Below, piece after piece: positions 53,172-59,549 of a DNA stretch of 59,549 nt. A program made the position numbers and the translations under genes. Origin of the DNA: Clostridiales bacterium (GTDB lineage: Bacteria > Bacillota > Clostridia > Saccharofermentanales > Saccharofermentanaceae); assembly GCA_017940895.1 (NCBI GenBank), contig JAGAXM010000009.1, positions 1 through 59,549 on the forward strand, read 5' to 3'. Each line of letters starts with the position of its first letter. Positions within the stretch are counted from its first letter, which is position 1. The notes beneath the pieces were generated by a model. It did no database searches and was not told the origin of the DNA. It worked only from the letters and a program-made list of their open reading frames with translations.

Positions 53172-54230
53172 TTATGTAAGGAATACCGGACTTCTCTTGA
53201 CCGCCGTGGTCATGATAACGGAATTCCTTTCCCCTGCTCTTCTCATAAGGATCCTGCCGTTGTCGGAAGCAAGGCAAGCCGCCGCCGTACAATAATCGGA
53301 ATCCAGTCTCTCATTCGAGAATCCGATATTAAGGGGGACTCTTACCGCCTTAAGAAGTCTCGAATCAAAATAAGTTACAAAGCATCCCAGATCTTCAGCG
53401 ATCATTCTGACGGCGTCGCTGTCTTTCGAGAGCGCGGAAACCGCTACCGTAACGACCGCATCGGTATTGATGTGATGCTTCTGAATAGTTTCGCGGCAGA
53501 CTCTCGATGCATACTCGGGATCCGTCCTTGCCGCAAGTTCTATGCCGAGCACTACGATCTTCGGAACCAAAGTAAGGACCTTGCCGTTCTTCTCGGTATC
53601 CTGAAGATCTGCGCATGTTATGAATATGGAGTACTTGTCTTCACTGTTGGCTGCAGCGTATGCCTGATTCAGTTCATTCTTCTGGTTGGATTGGAACAGG
53701 AATGTCCTGTAACTCAACGAATCGAGGACCGGCTCGCTCATCTCAAGAGGAAGATCGCTGTATACATCTACCGAACCGCCGTCCTTGATAAATGCCGCGA
53801 TCTCCTTAAGAAGAGCATCATCGTCGGCTTTCATCTGATAGGACATTACCGTACGCATAAGATCGGGAGCGGTATCCTTAAGATCCTCTTCGCCGGAAAG
53901 GGCTGTGCAGCCTAAGATCGAAGTAATCTTATCGAGTATCTGATAAGTATTATATCCGCCGGGTCTTAAGATTCCGGCATACTTCCCGTCAGGAGTGATA
54001 TTGATGATGGGATACTTTATATCAGAAGGATACAGGCGTTCAAGGAGGAGCTTAACGCAGGCTTCCTGGTACAGAAGCAACACCACCGTACCGTCTGCTC
54101 TCTGGCCTGAGGTACCGTAAACAGACACAAAGGACTCGAGATCATCGATCCATTCGCCCTCTGCCTGATCTATAAGTTTCTGTCCTGTCATTCTCGCTTT
54201 ATCGGAGCGCGCGTAACAATAAAGATACAT
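53172..54230 (-). CDS. CbiG-like protein (cobalt-precorrin 5A hydrolase family), degenerate
   Basis: A 352-residue protein whose two ends resemble CbiG. The N-terminal part has the IINITPDGKYAGILRPGGYN segment, equivalent to the conserved 'DEDGRFVIPLLSGHxGGAN' region but without its His and Asn. The C-terminal part has the family pattern VVLGIEL ... DAVVTVAVSALSKD ... YFDSRLLKAVRV ... DYCTAAACLAS. No other cobalamin-synthesis gene is in the window. It is first in the importer/adaptor cluster, 41 bases before the solute-binding gene. Loss of active-site residues suggests another role or drift. ATG 54230 has GGAGGAAG upstream. Confidence 0.6.
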   Translation of the reverse strand: MYLYCYARSDKARMTGQKLIDQAEGEWIDDLESFVSVYGTSGQRADGTVVLLLYQEACVKLLLERLYPSDIKYPIINITPDGKYAGILRPGGYNTYQILDKITSILGCTALSGEEDLKDTAPDLMRTVMSYQMKADDDALLKEIAAFIKDGGSVDVYSDLPLEMSEPVLDSLSYRTFLFQSNQKNELNQAYAAANSEDKYSIFITCADLQDTEKNGKVLTLVPKIVVLGIELAARTDPEYASRVCRETIQKHHINTDAVVTVAVSALSKDSDAVRMIAEDLGCFVTYFDSRLLKAVRVPLNIGFSNERLDSDYCTAAACLASDNGRILMRRAGERNSVIMTTAVKRSPVFLT

Positions 54231-54331
54231 AAATGTAACTTCCTCCACGTATAGTTTATCAATAAAAGATAATTATGGAATAAATTTTTTGTGCTTTGAT
54301 ATTATTAAAGAAAACGAAAGGTAATCTGTTT

Positions 54332-55282
54332 ATGAATATCGTAATCATGGACGGTTCCGCCGCCAACCCGGGAGATCTTAACTGGAAACCCTTCGAGAAA
54401 CTCGGCAATGTTACAGCATACGACATCACACCTGCCGACAAGATAATCGAACATGCAGCGGGAGCCGCGGCTGTTATTACCAACAAGACTCCTTTTACCG
54501 AAGAAATCCTCGATAAGCTGCCGGATCTTAAGTATATCGGCGTTATTGCCACGGGCTTCAACGTAGTCGACCTTGAGGCATGCAGAAAAAGAGGGATTGC
54601 CGTCACAAATGTCCCTGAATACGGCACTTTCGCGACAGCACAGATGACTATAGCTCTTCTTCTCGAGCTCGCAGACAAGGTAGGTCTTCATAACGAATCC
54701 GTCAAGAACGGCGACTGGGTAAGATCCGAACAGTTCTGCTACTGGCTCTCTCCCCTTACGGAGCTTGCAGGCAAGAATATCGCCGTCGTCGGCATGGGCA
54801 AGATCGGCACACGCGTCGCTATCATCGCCGAAGCGCTCGGCATGAACGTACTCCCCGTACCCCATACGCTGAAGGACCCTGCGAAAGAATATGCTTTCGA
54901 AGATGCGGTAAAGAAGGCTGATGTCGTTACGCTGCACTGCCCTCTCACCGAAGAGACGAGAAACCTTATAAATAAAGACGTTCTGGAGACAATGAAAGAC
55001 GGCGTATTCATCATAAATGCCGCCAGAGGACCGCTGGTCAACGAAGAAGATATGGCCGGGGCGCTCAGATCGGGAAAAGTTGCCGGATTCGGATGCGATG
55101 TTGTGTCCTTCGAGCCCATGAAGGCTGACAACCCGCTCCTTACGGCTCCCAACACTGTGATCACGCCTCATATCGCGTGGGCACCTCTCGAGACAAGAGC
55201 CCGTCTTATCGAAACTGCAGCAAATAATCTCAAACTGTTTATCGAGGGCAAAACCGGCAAAGATATCAATCAGGTAAACTGA
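54332..55282 (+). CDS. D-2-hydroxyacid dehydrogenase (glycerate/hydroxypyruvate type)
   Basis: NAD(P)-dependent cytoplasmic enzyme of 316 residues. It contains the nucleotide-binding motif VVGMGKIGTRVA, the catalytic Arg in NAARGPLVN, the Glu in the following DVVSFEPM region and the catalytic His in TPHIAW. It is closest in pattern to hydroxypyruvate reductase/glycerate dehydrogenases, but exact substrate cannot be fixed from sequence. ATG 54332 is preferred over an upstream frame opening because it has GAAAGG upstream and matches the family start (NIVIMDG). It is divergent from the CbiG-like gene, and the A/T-rich 100 bases between them hold no confident promoter. Confidence 0.88.
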   Translation: MNIVIMDGSAANPGDLNWKPFEKLGNVTAYDITPADKIIEHAAGAAAVITNKTPFTEEILDKLPDLKYIGVIATGFNVVDLEACRKRGIAVTNVPEYGTFATAQMTIALLLELADKVGLHNESVKNGDWVRSEQFCYWLSPLTELAGKNIAVVGMGKIGTRVAIIAEALGMNVLPVPHTLKDPAKEYAFEDAVKKADVVTLHCPLTEETRNLINKDVLETMKDGVFIINAARGPLVNEEDMAGALRSGKVAGFGCDVVSFEPMKADNPLLTAPNTVITPHIAWAPLETRARLIETAANNLKLFIEGKTGKDINQVN

Positions 55283-55344
55283 GTCTCAAACGGGGACGGT
55301 TCTCAAATGGGACGTCCCATTTGAGAACCGTCCCCAATTGAGAC
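55283..55344. repeat. REP-like palindromic element
   Basis: A perfect 22-bp inverted repeat without a loop (55292-55313 and 55314-55335) begins GGGGACGGTTCTC and is flanked by outer arms GTCTCAA (55283-55289) and TTGAGAC (55338-55344). Each arm itself contains two imperfect copies of TCTCAAAYGGGAC-like sequence. 'GGGACGGTTCT' palindromes are widespread intergenic repeats in Clostridia, often linked to REP-associated transposases. It starts at the base after the dehydrogenase stop codon. No transposase is nearby. Confidence 0.85.
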
Positions 55345-55378
55345 ATTAGACCGGGATGAGTTATTTTTCCGTAAACTA

Positions 55379-55416
55379 TTGAAGGCATCTCGATTTGTTG
55401 CTCGAGATGCCCTCAA
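55379..55416. repeat. Inverted repeat, possible bidirectional terminator
   Basis: Arms TTGAAGGCATCTCGA (55379-55393) and TCGAGATGCCCTCAA (55402-55416) pair with one mismatch around an 8-base loop. No T-run follows on either strand. It lies between convergent genes in the 260-base gap 55283-55542. A smaller hairpin AACGAAG/CTTCGTT is at 55458-55476. The rest of the gap is A/T-rich with nothing recognised. Confidence 0.6.
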
Positions 55417-55542
55417 CATGGAATAAGGGATAGATATAGAAAATTGTCTGTTTCAGCAACGAAGTGTTCCTTCGTTAAGTGAATGATAACAAGTTAAACG
55501 CTAATAATCAACGACAAAATTGATAATTTTTTATGACTATTC

Positions 55543-56193
55543 TCAGTCGTCTCTGATGATTCTCTGACCGACGTTTCCGAGTATTGTCAGAACTACGAAT
55601 AACTCCAATGCGATAGCCATTTCTATGGCACATTCAGGGAACGAACGGGAGAAGAATCCTACGCAGGGTTTTGCAAGTGTAGCAGCAAAACTTGTCGTCG
55701 ATAACAGATAGGCTCCCGTATACCCCACGATCCTCGCTCCGCAAAGTGATGTGAACAGTATCAATACCCATCTTTCGTACTTTACGGCGATGATACCGAG
55801 AACGATTCCGATGAGTCCGCCGATTACCGCTCCGATCAATATGGAAGACATGTCTCTGCCGAGGAAAGCCTGGAACAATCTTGCGAACATGAATCCGCCA
55901 CCGACACCGGCAACGATCGCGCCCATGATCTCATAAAGGAAAAATCCAAGCGCCGCTCCTGCGATGACGCATACGCCAAGTACAAACGAATATCCTGCGC
56001 TGCCGTCCATCTCTCTGAATACGCCTTCACCGACAAAATCGGACACCACATTGGAGAATGCCAACTGACCGAGCATATAGCCACCGGCAGCACTCATAAT
56101 GATAACGGCATATCTGTAGAAGTTGATTCCGAAGAATGTTACGAACAAACCGCCGATCAGGATCACGACCAGGAATAAATCATCAACGTTCAT
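55543..56193 (-). CDS. Multi-pass membrane protein, TMEM198/DUF4203-like
   Basis: A 216-residue protein with about seven hydrophobic segments, many Gly-rich (MSAAGGYMLGQLAF, GAIVAGVGGGFMFARLF, IGAVIGGLIGIVLGIIAV). This pattern resembles the TM7S3/TMEM198 (DUF4203) family. No enzymatic motif is visible and the function is unknown. Its start overlaps the 3' end of the dus gene by 11 bases. Confidence 0.6.
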   Translation of the reverse strand: MNVDDLFLVVILIGGLFVTFFGINFYRYAVIIMSAAGGYMLGQLAFSNVVSDFVGEGVFREMDGSAGYSFVLGVCVIAGAALGFFLYEIMGAIVAGVGGGFMFARLFQAFLGRDMSSILIGAVIGGLIGIVLGIIAVKYERWVLILFTSLCGARIVGYTGAYLLSTTSFAATLAKPCVGFFSRSFPECAIEMAIALELFVVLTILGNVGQRIIRDD

Positions 56194-57214
56194 CTTCTCT
56201 TCCTTTCAAGCAGTCATCAAGGATCTGCTTTACCTCCGTTCTTGTGCTTGCACGGCACAGCGCGACCTTCATAGGAGCCGCGCCCGGGAAGCCCTTGATG
56301 TAACGGGGCATAACACTGCGCATCTCTTTAACGGCAGTATTCTCCCCGACTTCCTTTATTCTTCCGTCAAGTTCAATTATCAGCATATCACACTTTTCGC
56401 GTAAAGATATGTTTCCGTTATCTGTTACTTCTGTGTCATTCAGAAGATAATCTTTAACACTCCTGAACAGCCACGGGTTGCCGCATGCAGCGCGTCCGAT
56501 CATCACGCCGTCGGCTCCAGTAACCTCCAGTATCCTTCGTGCAGAAGGACCGTCTGTTACATCGCCGTTGGCAAAGAAATAAACTCCGCTCCCGGCAACG
56601 CTCTGCCGCATCAGACGGATCTGTTCCCAGTCTGCCTGCCCCGCATACATCTGCACAGCGGTCCTGCCGTGAACACAGATCGCCTGCGCCCCGCTCCCCG
56701 CAAGCATCGAGGCGAATTCGGGACCGTTCTTCATATTCTCGGAGAAGCCGATGCGTGTCTTGACCGTGAGCACTTTGCCCAGTGATTCCGCGGTCCTGCG
56801 GCATTCACTGACTATTTTCGCGGCAAGCTCGGGCGTTCTCATCAGCCCGGATCCCGCTCCGGTCTTCACCACTTTCTGCACGGGGCACCCCATATTTATA
56901 TCAAAGATGTCGACCTGCCCTAGAAGCTCATCTTCGCATATAAGCTTCATTGCCTCGGTAAAGTCTTCTGGAACATTTCCGAAAAGCTGTATGCACGTAA
57001 CACCTTCCGTCTCCGGATTTATCCTCATGAACCGGTAACTCTTCGACAGTCCGTTCATCACGATAGAACGCGCACTCGTAAGCTCCGTGGGAGCGTAATC
57101 GGAACCCATGCCGTGACATATCCCCCTGTAAGTCACGCATGAGAAGCCCGCCATGGGAGACAGCGCAACCAAAGGTTTTGTTGTATCAAATAAGTCCGAA
57201 AAATCTCGTCTCAT
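56183..57214 (-). CDS. dus: tRNA-dihydrouridine synthase
   Basis: FMN-dependent enzyme that reduces specific uridines in tRNA. The TIM-barrel start LSPMAGFSCVTYR, the catalytic Cys in INMGCPVQKVVKTGAGS and the FMN/phosphate motifs (VKTRIGF, CVHGRT, FANGDVTD, GVMIGRAACGNPW) are all present. Length is 343 residues. It corresponds to the DusB-type bacterial enzyme by motif, but subgroup is not certain. It overlaps PAP2 upstream by 29 bases and the membrane protein gene downstream by 11. Confidence 0.92.
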   Translation of the reverse strand: MRRDFSDLFDTTKPLVALSPMAGFSCVTYRGICHGMGSDYAPTELTSARSIVMNGLSKSYRFMRINPETEGVTCIQLFGNVPEDFTEAMKLICEDELLGQVDIFDINMGCPVQKVVKTGAGSGLMRTPELAAKIVSECRRTAESLGKVLTVKTRIGFSENMKNGPEFASMLAGSGAQAICVHGRTAVQMYAGQADWEQIRLMRQSVAGSGVYFFANGDVTDGPSARRILEVTGADGVMIGRAACGNPWLFRSVKDYLLNDTEVTDNGNISLREKCDMLIIELDGRIKEVGENTAVKEMRSVMPRYIKGFPGAAPMKVALCRASTRTEVKQILDDCLKGREDER

Positions 57215-57812
57215 ATGCCTTTACAGCCAATATACCCAGTCCCGTTCCGAGCACCATCGAGAAGAAGACATCGGTAAAGAAATGCACACGCAGATAGAGC
57301 CTGGATAAAGCTATGAGGCTCGCATAGATAAATGCGATTATGCCTATATCGCCGTTCATGTAGAAAAGCACCGTGGCAGCCGCGAACGAGCTTAAAGTAT
57401 GCCCCGAAGGGAAAGAATAATCCCACGGCTGCTTGATCAGAAGTTTATAGTTCTTGTGAAAGAACGGGCGGTTACGCCTAACGACATTCTTGATGATCAG
57501 GTTGCCTATCGTAATGCAGAACAGCAGTGCGATCAGCATGGAGTAACCGAACTGGCGTCTGGGTGCATCCAGAGCCATCAGAATAAGAGCGCTGAATATC
57601 CAGATAAGGCCGAGATTGCCGGTCGAAGTTACGGCTACCATAAGATGATCCATGAACGGGGAATACAGGTAATCATGGAGCCTTTTGAGGTTGCGCAGCT
57701 CGAACAGGCAGAAGCGGCTGACCTGCTTGTCAGTCTCATTCTCGATCTGTCTTTGAAGCTTTTTTCCCTGCTCAACGTACTGCTGGGGCGACTCGATGAT
57801 TATCCTTTTCAT
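57186..57812 (-). CDS. PAP2-family membrane phosphatase
   Basis: Integral membrane phosphatase of 208 residues with the three PAP2 motifs: KNVVRRNRP (KxxxxxxRP), FPSGHTLS (PSGH) and SRLYLRVHFFTD (SRxxxxxHxxxD). Five to six membrane segments are visible after a polar N-terminus. Likely substrates are phosphatidate, undecaprenyl pyrophosphate or a similar lipid phosphate at the outer face. It is the first gene of the PAP2-dus-membrane protein operon. Confidence 0.9.
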   Translation of the reverse strand: MKRIIIESPQQYVEQGKKLQRQIENETDKQVSRFCLFELRNLKRLHDYLYSPFMDHLMVAVTSTGNLGLIWIFSALILMALDAPRRQFGYSMLIALLFCITIGNLIIKNVVRRNRPFFHKNYKLLIKQPWDYSFPSGHTLSSFAAATVLFYMNGDIGIIAFIYASLIALSRLYLRVHFFTDVFFSMVLGTGLGILAVKAYETRFFGLI

Positions 57813-57862
57813 AGGACAGATTCTAACACAGGTGGTCCTGAACAGGCATAATTTTCATACAT

Positions 57863-57903
57863 TTGACACTTGTAATTCATTATATAGCGCGTGAAAATAT
57901 AAT
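57863..57903 (+). promoter_or_regulatory. Possible promoter and inverted repeat before the COG0523 genes
   Basis: TTGACA (57863-57868) and TATAAT (57898-57903) both occur but 29 bases apart, so they cannot be one promoter. Between them lies TAATTCATTA (57873-57882), a perfect TAAT-TC-ATTA inverted repeat that loosely recalls Zur-type sites found before COG0523 genes. Evidence is weak. Confidence 0.3.
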
Positions 57904-57928
57904 CCGCGACTAATTATGGAGTGTGCTT

Positions 57929-58876
57929 ATGGAAGATTGTCTTGTTTACTTTTTCACGGGTTGGATCGACAGCGGTAAGACTACCGTCATAGGCGAGTGG
58001 GCTTCTAACGAAGCTTTCAGAGGAAGAAAGATCGTCATCCTGGCAACAGAAGACGGCGACGTCGAGTACGACGACATTAACTTCCCCGACGGCACACCCG
58101 TCATAATCGAGAAAGAGACGACTGAAGTCAACCGCGACCTCATGTTCAGGATCGAAGCCGAGCACAAGCCCGATGTTATCTTCATCGAGTGGAACGGCTC
58201 CGTGTCTCCCGGAAAGTTTTTCGACGAGGTCGATGTTCCCGAGAGGTGGGCTCTTGCAGCCGCAGTCGTTGTTATAGACGCAACAACTTACAGCGAATAC
58301 TACAGAAACATGCAGACTTTCTTCGCAGACTACTACCGTTACTGCGACACCGCGATCTTCAACCGCGTAGATCCCGAGGTGAACAATATCCCGAAGTTAA
58401 GAGGCTCCGTTAAGTCTGTTAACCCCGGCGTGAACCTGCAGTTCATAAGCAAAGATGACCAGGTGCTCGATATCGGCAACTACCTGCCCTACGATCTTAA
58501 TCAGGAAGTGTGCGAGATCACTCCCGACGACTTCGGTCTGTTCTGGACGGACGCGCTCGATAATGTCGCCAGATATAACGGCAAGAAGGTCAAGCTCACG
58601 GGTCAGGCTGTTACATTCCGCGAATTCAAGGGCAAGGCATTCGCTCTTCAGAGGCAGGCATATACATGCTGCTCTGCCGATATCGGTCAGATCCATCTGC
58701 TGTGCTTCTATGACTTAAAGCCCGGATTCCCCGTAGGACAGTGGCTTAAGGTAACAGGCACCGTCAGATATTTTGAAGACAAGCAGAACGGTCAGAAGGT
58801 CGACGTTCCCTGCCTCGAGGTCACGGACTATGCGATTACGAGCAAGCCCGAGACCGAGATAATATATTTCAGCTAA
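57929..58876 (+). CDS. CobW/COG0523-like P-loop protein with C-terminal OB-like domain
   Basis: A 315-residue P-loop protein. Walker A is FTGWIDSGKTT; the segments IVILATEDGDVEYDD and VIFIEWNGS match the G3E GTPase fold, but the CxCC metal-binding motif of COG0523 proteins is absent. From about residue 205 a second domain (KVKLTGQAVTF, YTCCSADIGQIHLLCFYD, WLKVTGTVRYFEDKQNG) resembles the TIGR03943/DUF1980 domain found with YcgQ/YcgR-type membrane proteins. ATG 57929 is preferred because GGAG lies at correct spacing. It is immediately upstream of a second COG0523 gene, suggesting a metal-handling operon, possibly zinc. Confidence 0.78.
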   Translation: MEDCLVYFFTGWIDSGKTTVIGEWASNEAFRGRKIVILATEDGDVEYDDINFPDGTPVIIEKETTEVNRDLMFRIEAEHKPDVIFIEWNGSVSPGKFFDEVDVPERWALAAAVVVIDATTYSEYYRNMQTFFADYYRYCDTAIFNRVDPEVNNIPKLRGSVKSVNPGVNLQFISKDDQVLDIGNYLPYDLNQEVCEITPDDFGLFWTDALDNVARYNGKKVKLTGQAVTFREFKGKAFALQRQAYTCCSADIGQIHLLCFYDLKPGFPVGQWLKVTGTVRYFEDKQNGQKVDVPCLEVTDYAITSKPETEIIYFS

Positions 58877-58897
58877 TAATAGAAAGAAGGTATTTAT

Positions 58898-59549
58898 ATG
58901 GCAACAAAGGTAGACGTTTTCTCAGGATTCTTGGGAGCCGGAAAGACAACGCTCATAAAGAAGCTTATCTCCGACGGCTACGACAAGCAGAAGATCGTAT
59001 TGATCGAGAATGAGTTCGGACAGATCGGTATCGACGGAGGCTTCCTGAAGGAGTCAGGCATCGAGATCACGGAGATGAATTCCGGCTGTATCTGCTGCTC
59101 GCTCGTAGGTGACTTCGGCACTGCTCTGAAGGACGTTATCGACAGATTCCACCCCGACCGTATCGTTATCGAGCCTTCGGGCGTAGGCAAGCTCTCCGAT
59201 GTAGTCGCAGCAGTTAAGAAGGTCGACGACACGGAGATCTGCGGCACCGTAACGGTTATCGATGCAAGCAAGTGCAAGGTTTATCTTAAGAACTTCTCCG
59301 AGTTCTACGAGAATCAGATCAAGTACGCAGGTACGATCATCCTCTCGAGAACTTCCGACATCAAGCAGGAGAAGCTCGACAAGGCTGTTGAGCTCATCAA
59401 GGAGATCAACGACCATTCACAGATCATCACCACTCCCTGGGAGCAGCTTTCCGGAGCTCAGATCTTAAGCGCGATCGAGAATCCTCTTACAGCCGCCGAC
59501 ATGGCTGCGGCTCTGGCTGAGGCCGAGGAGCACGAGCATCATCACCATC
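58898..59549 (+). CDS. CobW/COG0523 GTPase, cut by window end
   Basis: The 5' 217 codons of a G3E-family metallochaperone. It starts MATKVDVFSGFLGAGKTTLI (Walker A GFLGAGKTT), followed by IENEFGQIGIDG, the metal-binding CxCC motif in NSGCICCSL and IEPSGVGKLSDV. The last visible residues are EEHEHHHH, the beginning of a His-rich metal-binding loop usual for zinc-related members. AGAAAGAAGG lies before ATG 58898, 21 bases after the preceding gene. The frame stays open to the last base. Confidence 0.93.
   Translation, partial: MATKVDVFSGFLGAGKTTLIKKLISDGYDKQKIVLIENEFGQIGIDGGFLKESGIEITEMNSGCICCSLVGDFGTALKDVIDRFHPDRIVIEPSGVGKLSDVVAAVKKVDDTEICGTVTVIDASKCKVYLKNFSEFYENQIKYAGTIILSRTSDIKQEKLDKAVELIKEINDHSQIITTPWEQLSGAQILSAIENPLTAADMAAALAEAEEHEHHHH

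Noticed and set aside
54305..55171. A 288-codon frame antisense to the D-2-hydroxyacid dehydrogenase
   Set aside because: The opposite strand encodes a protein with all catalytic motifs, and the antisense frame has no recognisable product.
57873..57882. Zur operator before the COG0523 genes
   Set aside because: Only a short TAAT-TC-ATTA repeat is present; it is too small and too different from the known Zur box to assert.

Overview
The window looks like chromosomal DNA from an anaerobic, low-to-mid GC, Gram-positive bacterium of class Clostridia (Bacillota). The evidence is HPr kinase, WhiA, RapZ, a split transketolase, several Cys-anchored lipoproteins, strong GGAGG ribosome sites, near-consensus sigma-A promoters, L-lactate dehydrogenase, and a cellulose/cellodextrin phosphorolysis locus. 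A plant-fibre or rumen-type habitat is an inference from the cellulase and the two GH94 phosphorylases; the genus cannot be named from sequence alone.

Layout. The left edge (1-184) holds what looks like an rRNA-operon promoter and leader reading leftwards off the window, followed by a divergent ldh. From 1632 to 12539 a leftward block carries housekeeping genes normally found beside the replication origin: rpmH-rnpA-yidD-yidC-jag-mnmE-mnmG-rsmG, then gyrA and a DD-carboxypeptidase. dnaA is not next to rpmH; instead a divergent VTC-domain/DUF4956 pair starts there. From 14190 to 23449 leftward genes encode a solute-binding lipoprotein plus a GGDEF protein, split transketolase, and a membrane protein - P-loop kinase - metA - nnrD - alr operon.

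From 54230 down to 23538 nearly everything reads leftwards. The upstream part is an unusual cluster: a CbiG-like protein, a large solute-binding lipoprotein with a beta-rich N-terminal half, two sugar-type permeases, a MacA/HlyD-like adaptor whose coiled-coil tip is replaced by a low-complexity linker, and a MacB-periplasmic-core-like protein. None of these is accompanied by an ATPase. Next come an acidic-tailed lipoprotein, a second sugar ABC importer whose MalF-like permease carries an approximately 500-residue extracytoplasmic insertion, and another lipoprotein. They are followed by cellobiose phosphorylase, cellodextrin phosphorylase and a secreted GH5 cellulase. The chain continues with start/stop overlaps into a zinc-ribbon membrane protein with an in-frame TGA at a cysteine-ligand position, then hprK-murB-rapZ-whiA, a PQQ-type beta-propeller protein and a hypothetical gene. 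The biological reading is that cellulose is cut outside the cell, cellodextrins are imported and phosphorolysed inside, and the sugar-regulatory kinase HprK lies immediately downstream.

The right end (54332-59549) has a D-2-hydroxyacid dehydrogenase, a REP-like palindrome, a leftward PAP2 - Dus - membrane protein operon, and a rightward pair of CobW/COG0523 P-loop GTPases, the second cut by the window end.

The items most worth follow-up are: (1) the in-frame TGA replacing a zinc-ribbon Cys at 30735-30737 with a GC-rich hairpin just after it; (2) the regular array of seven alternating GTGCAA/TTGCAC half-sites at 1462-1619; (3) the ATPase-less importer/adaptor/MacB-core/CbiG-like cluster at 45512-54230; and (4) the giant-loop MalF at 40084-42522.
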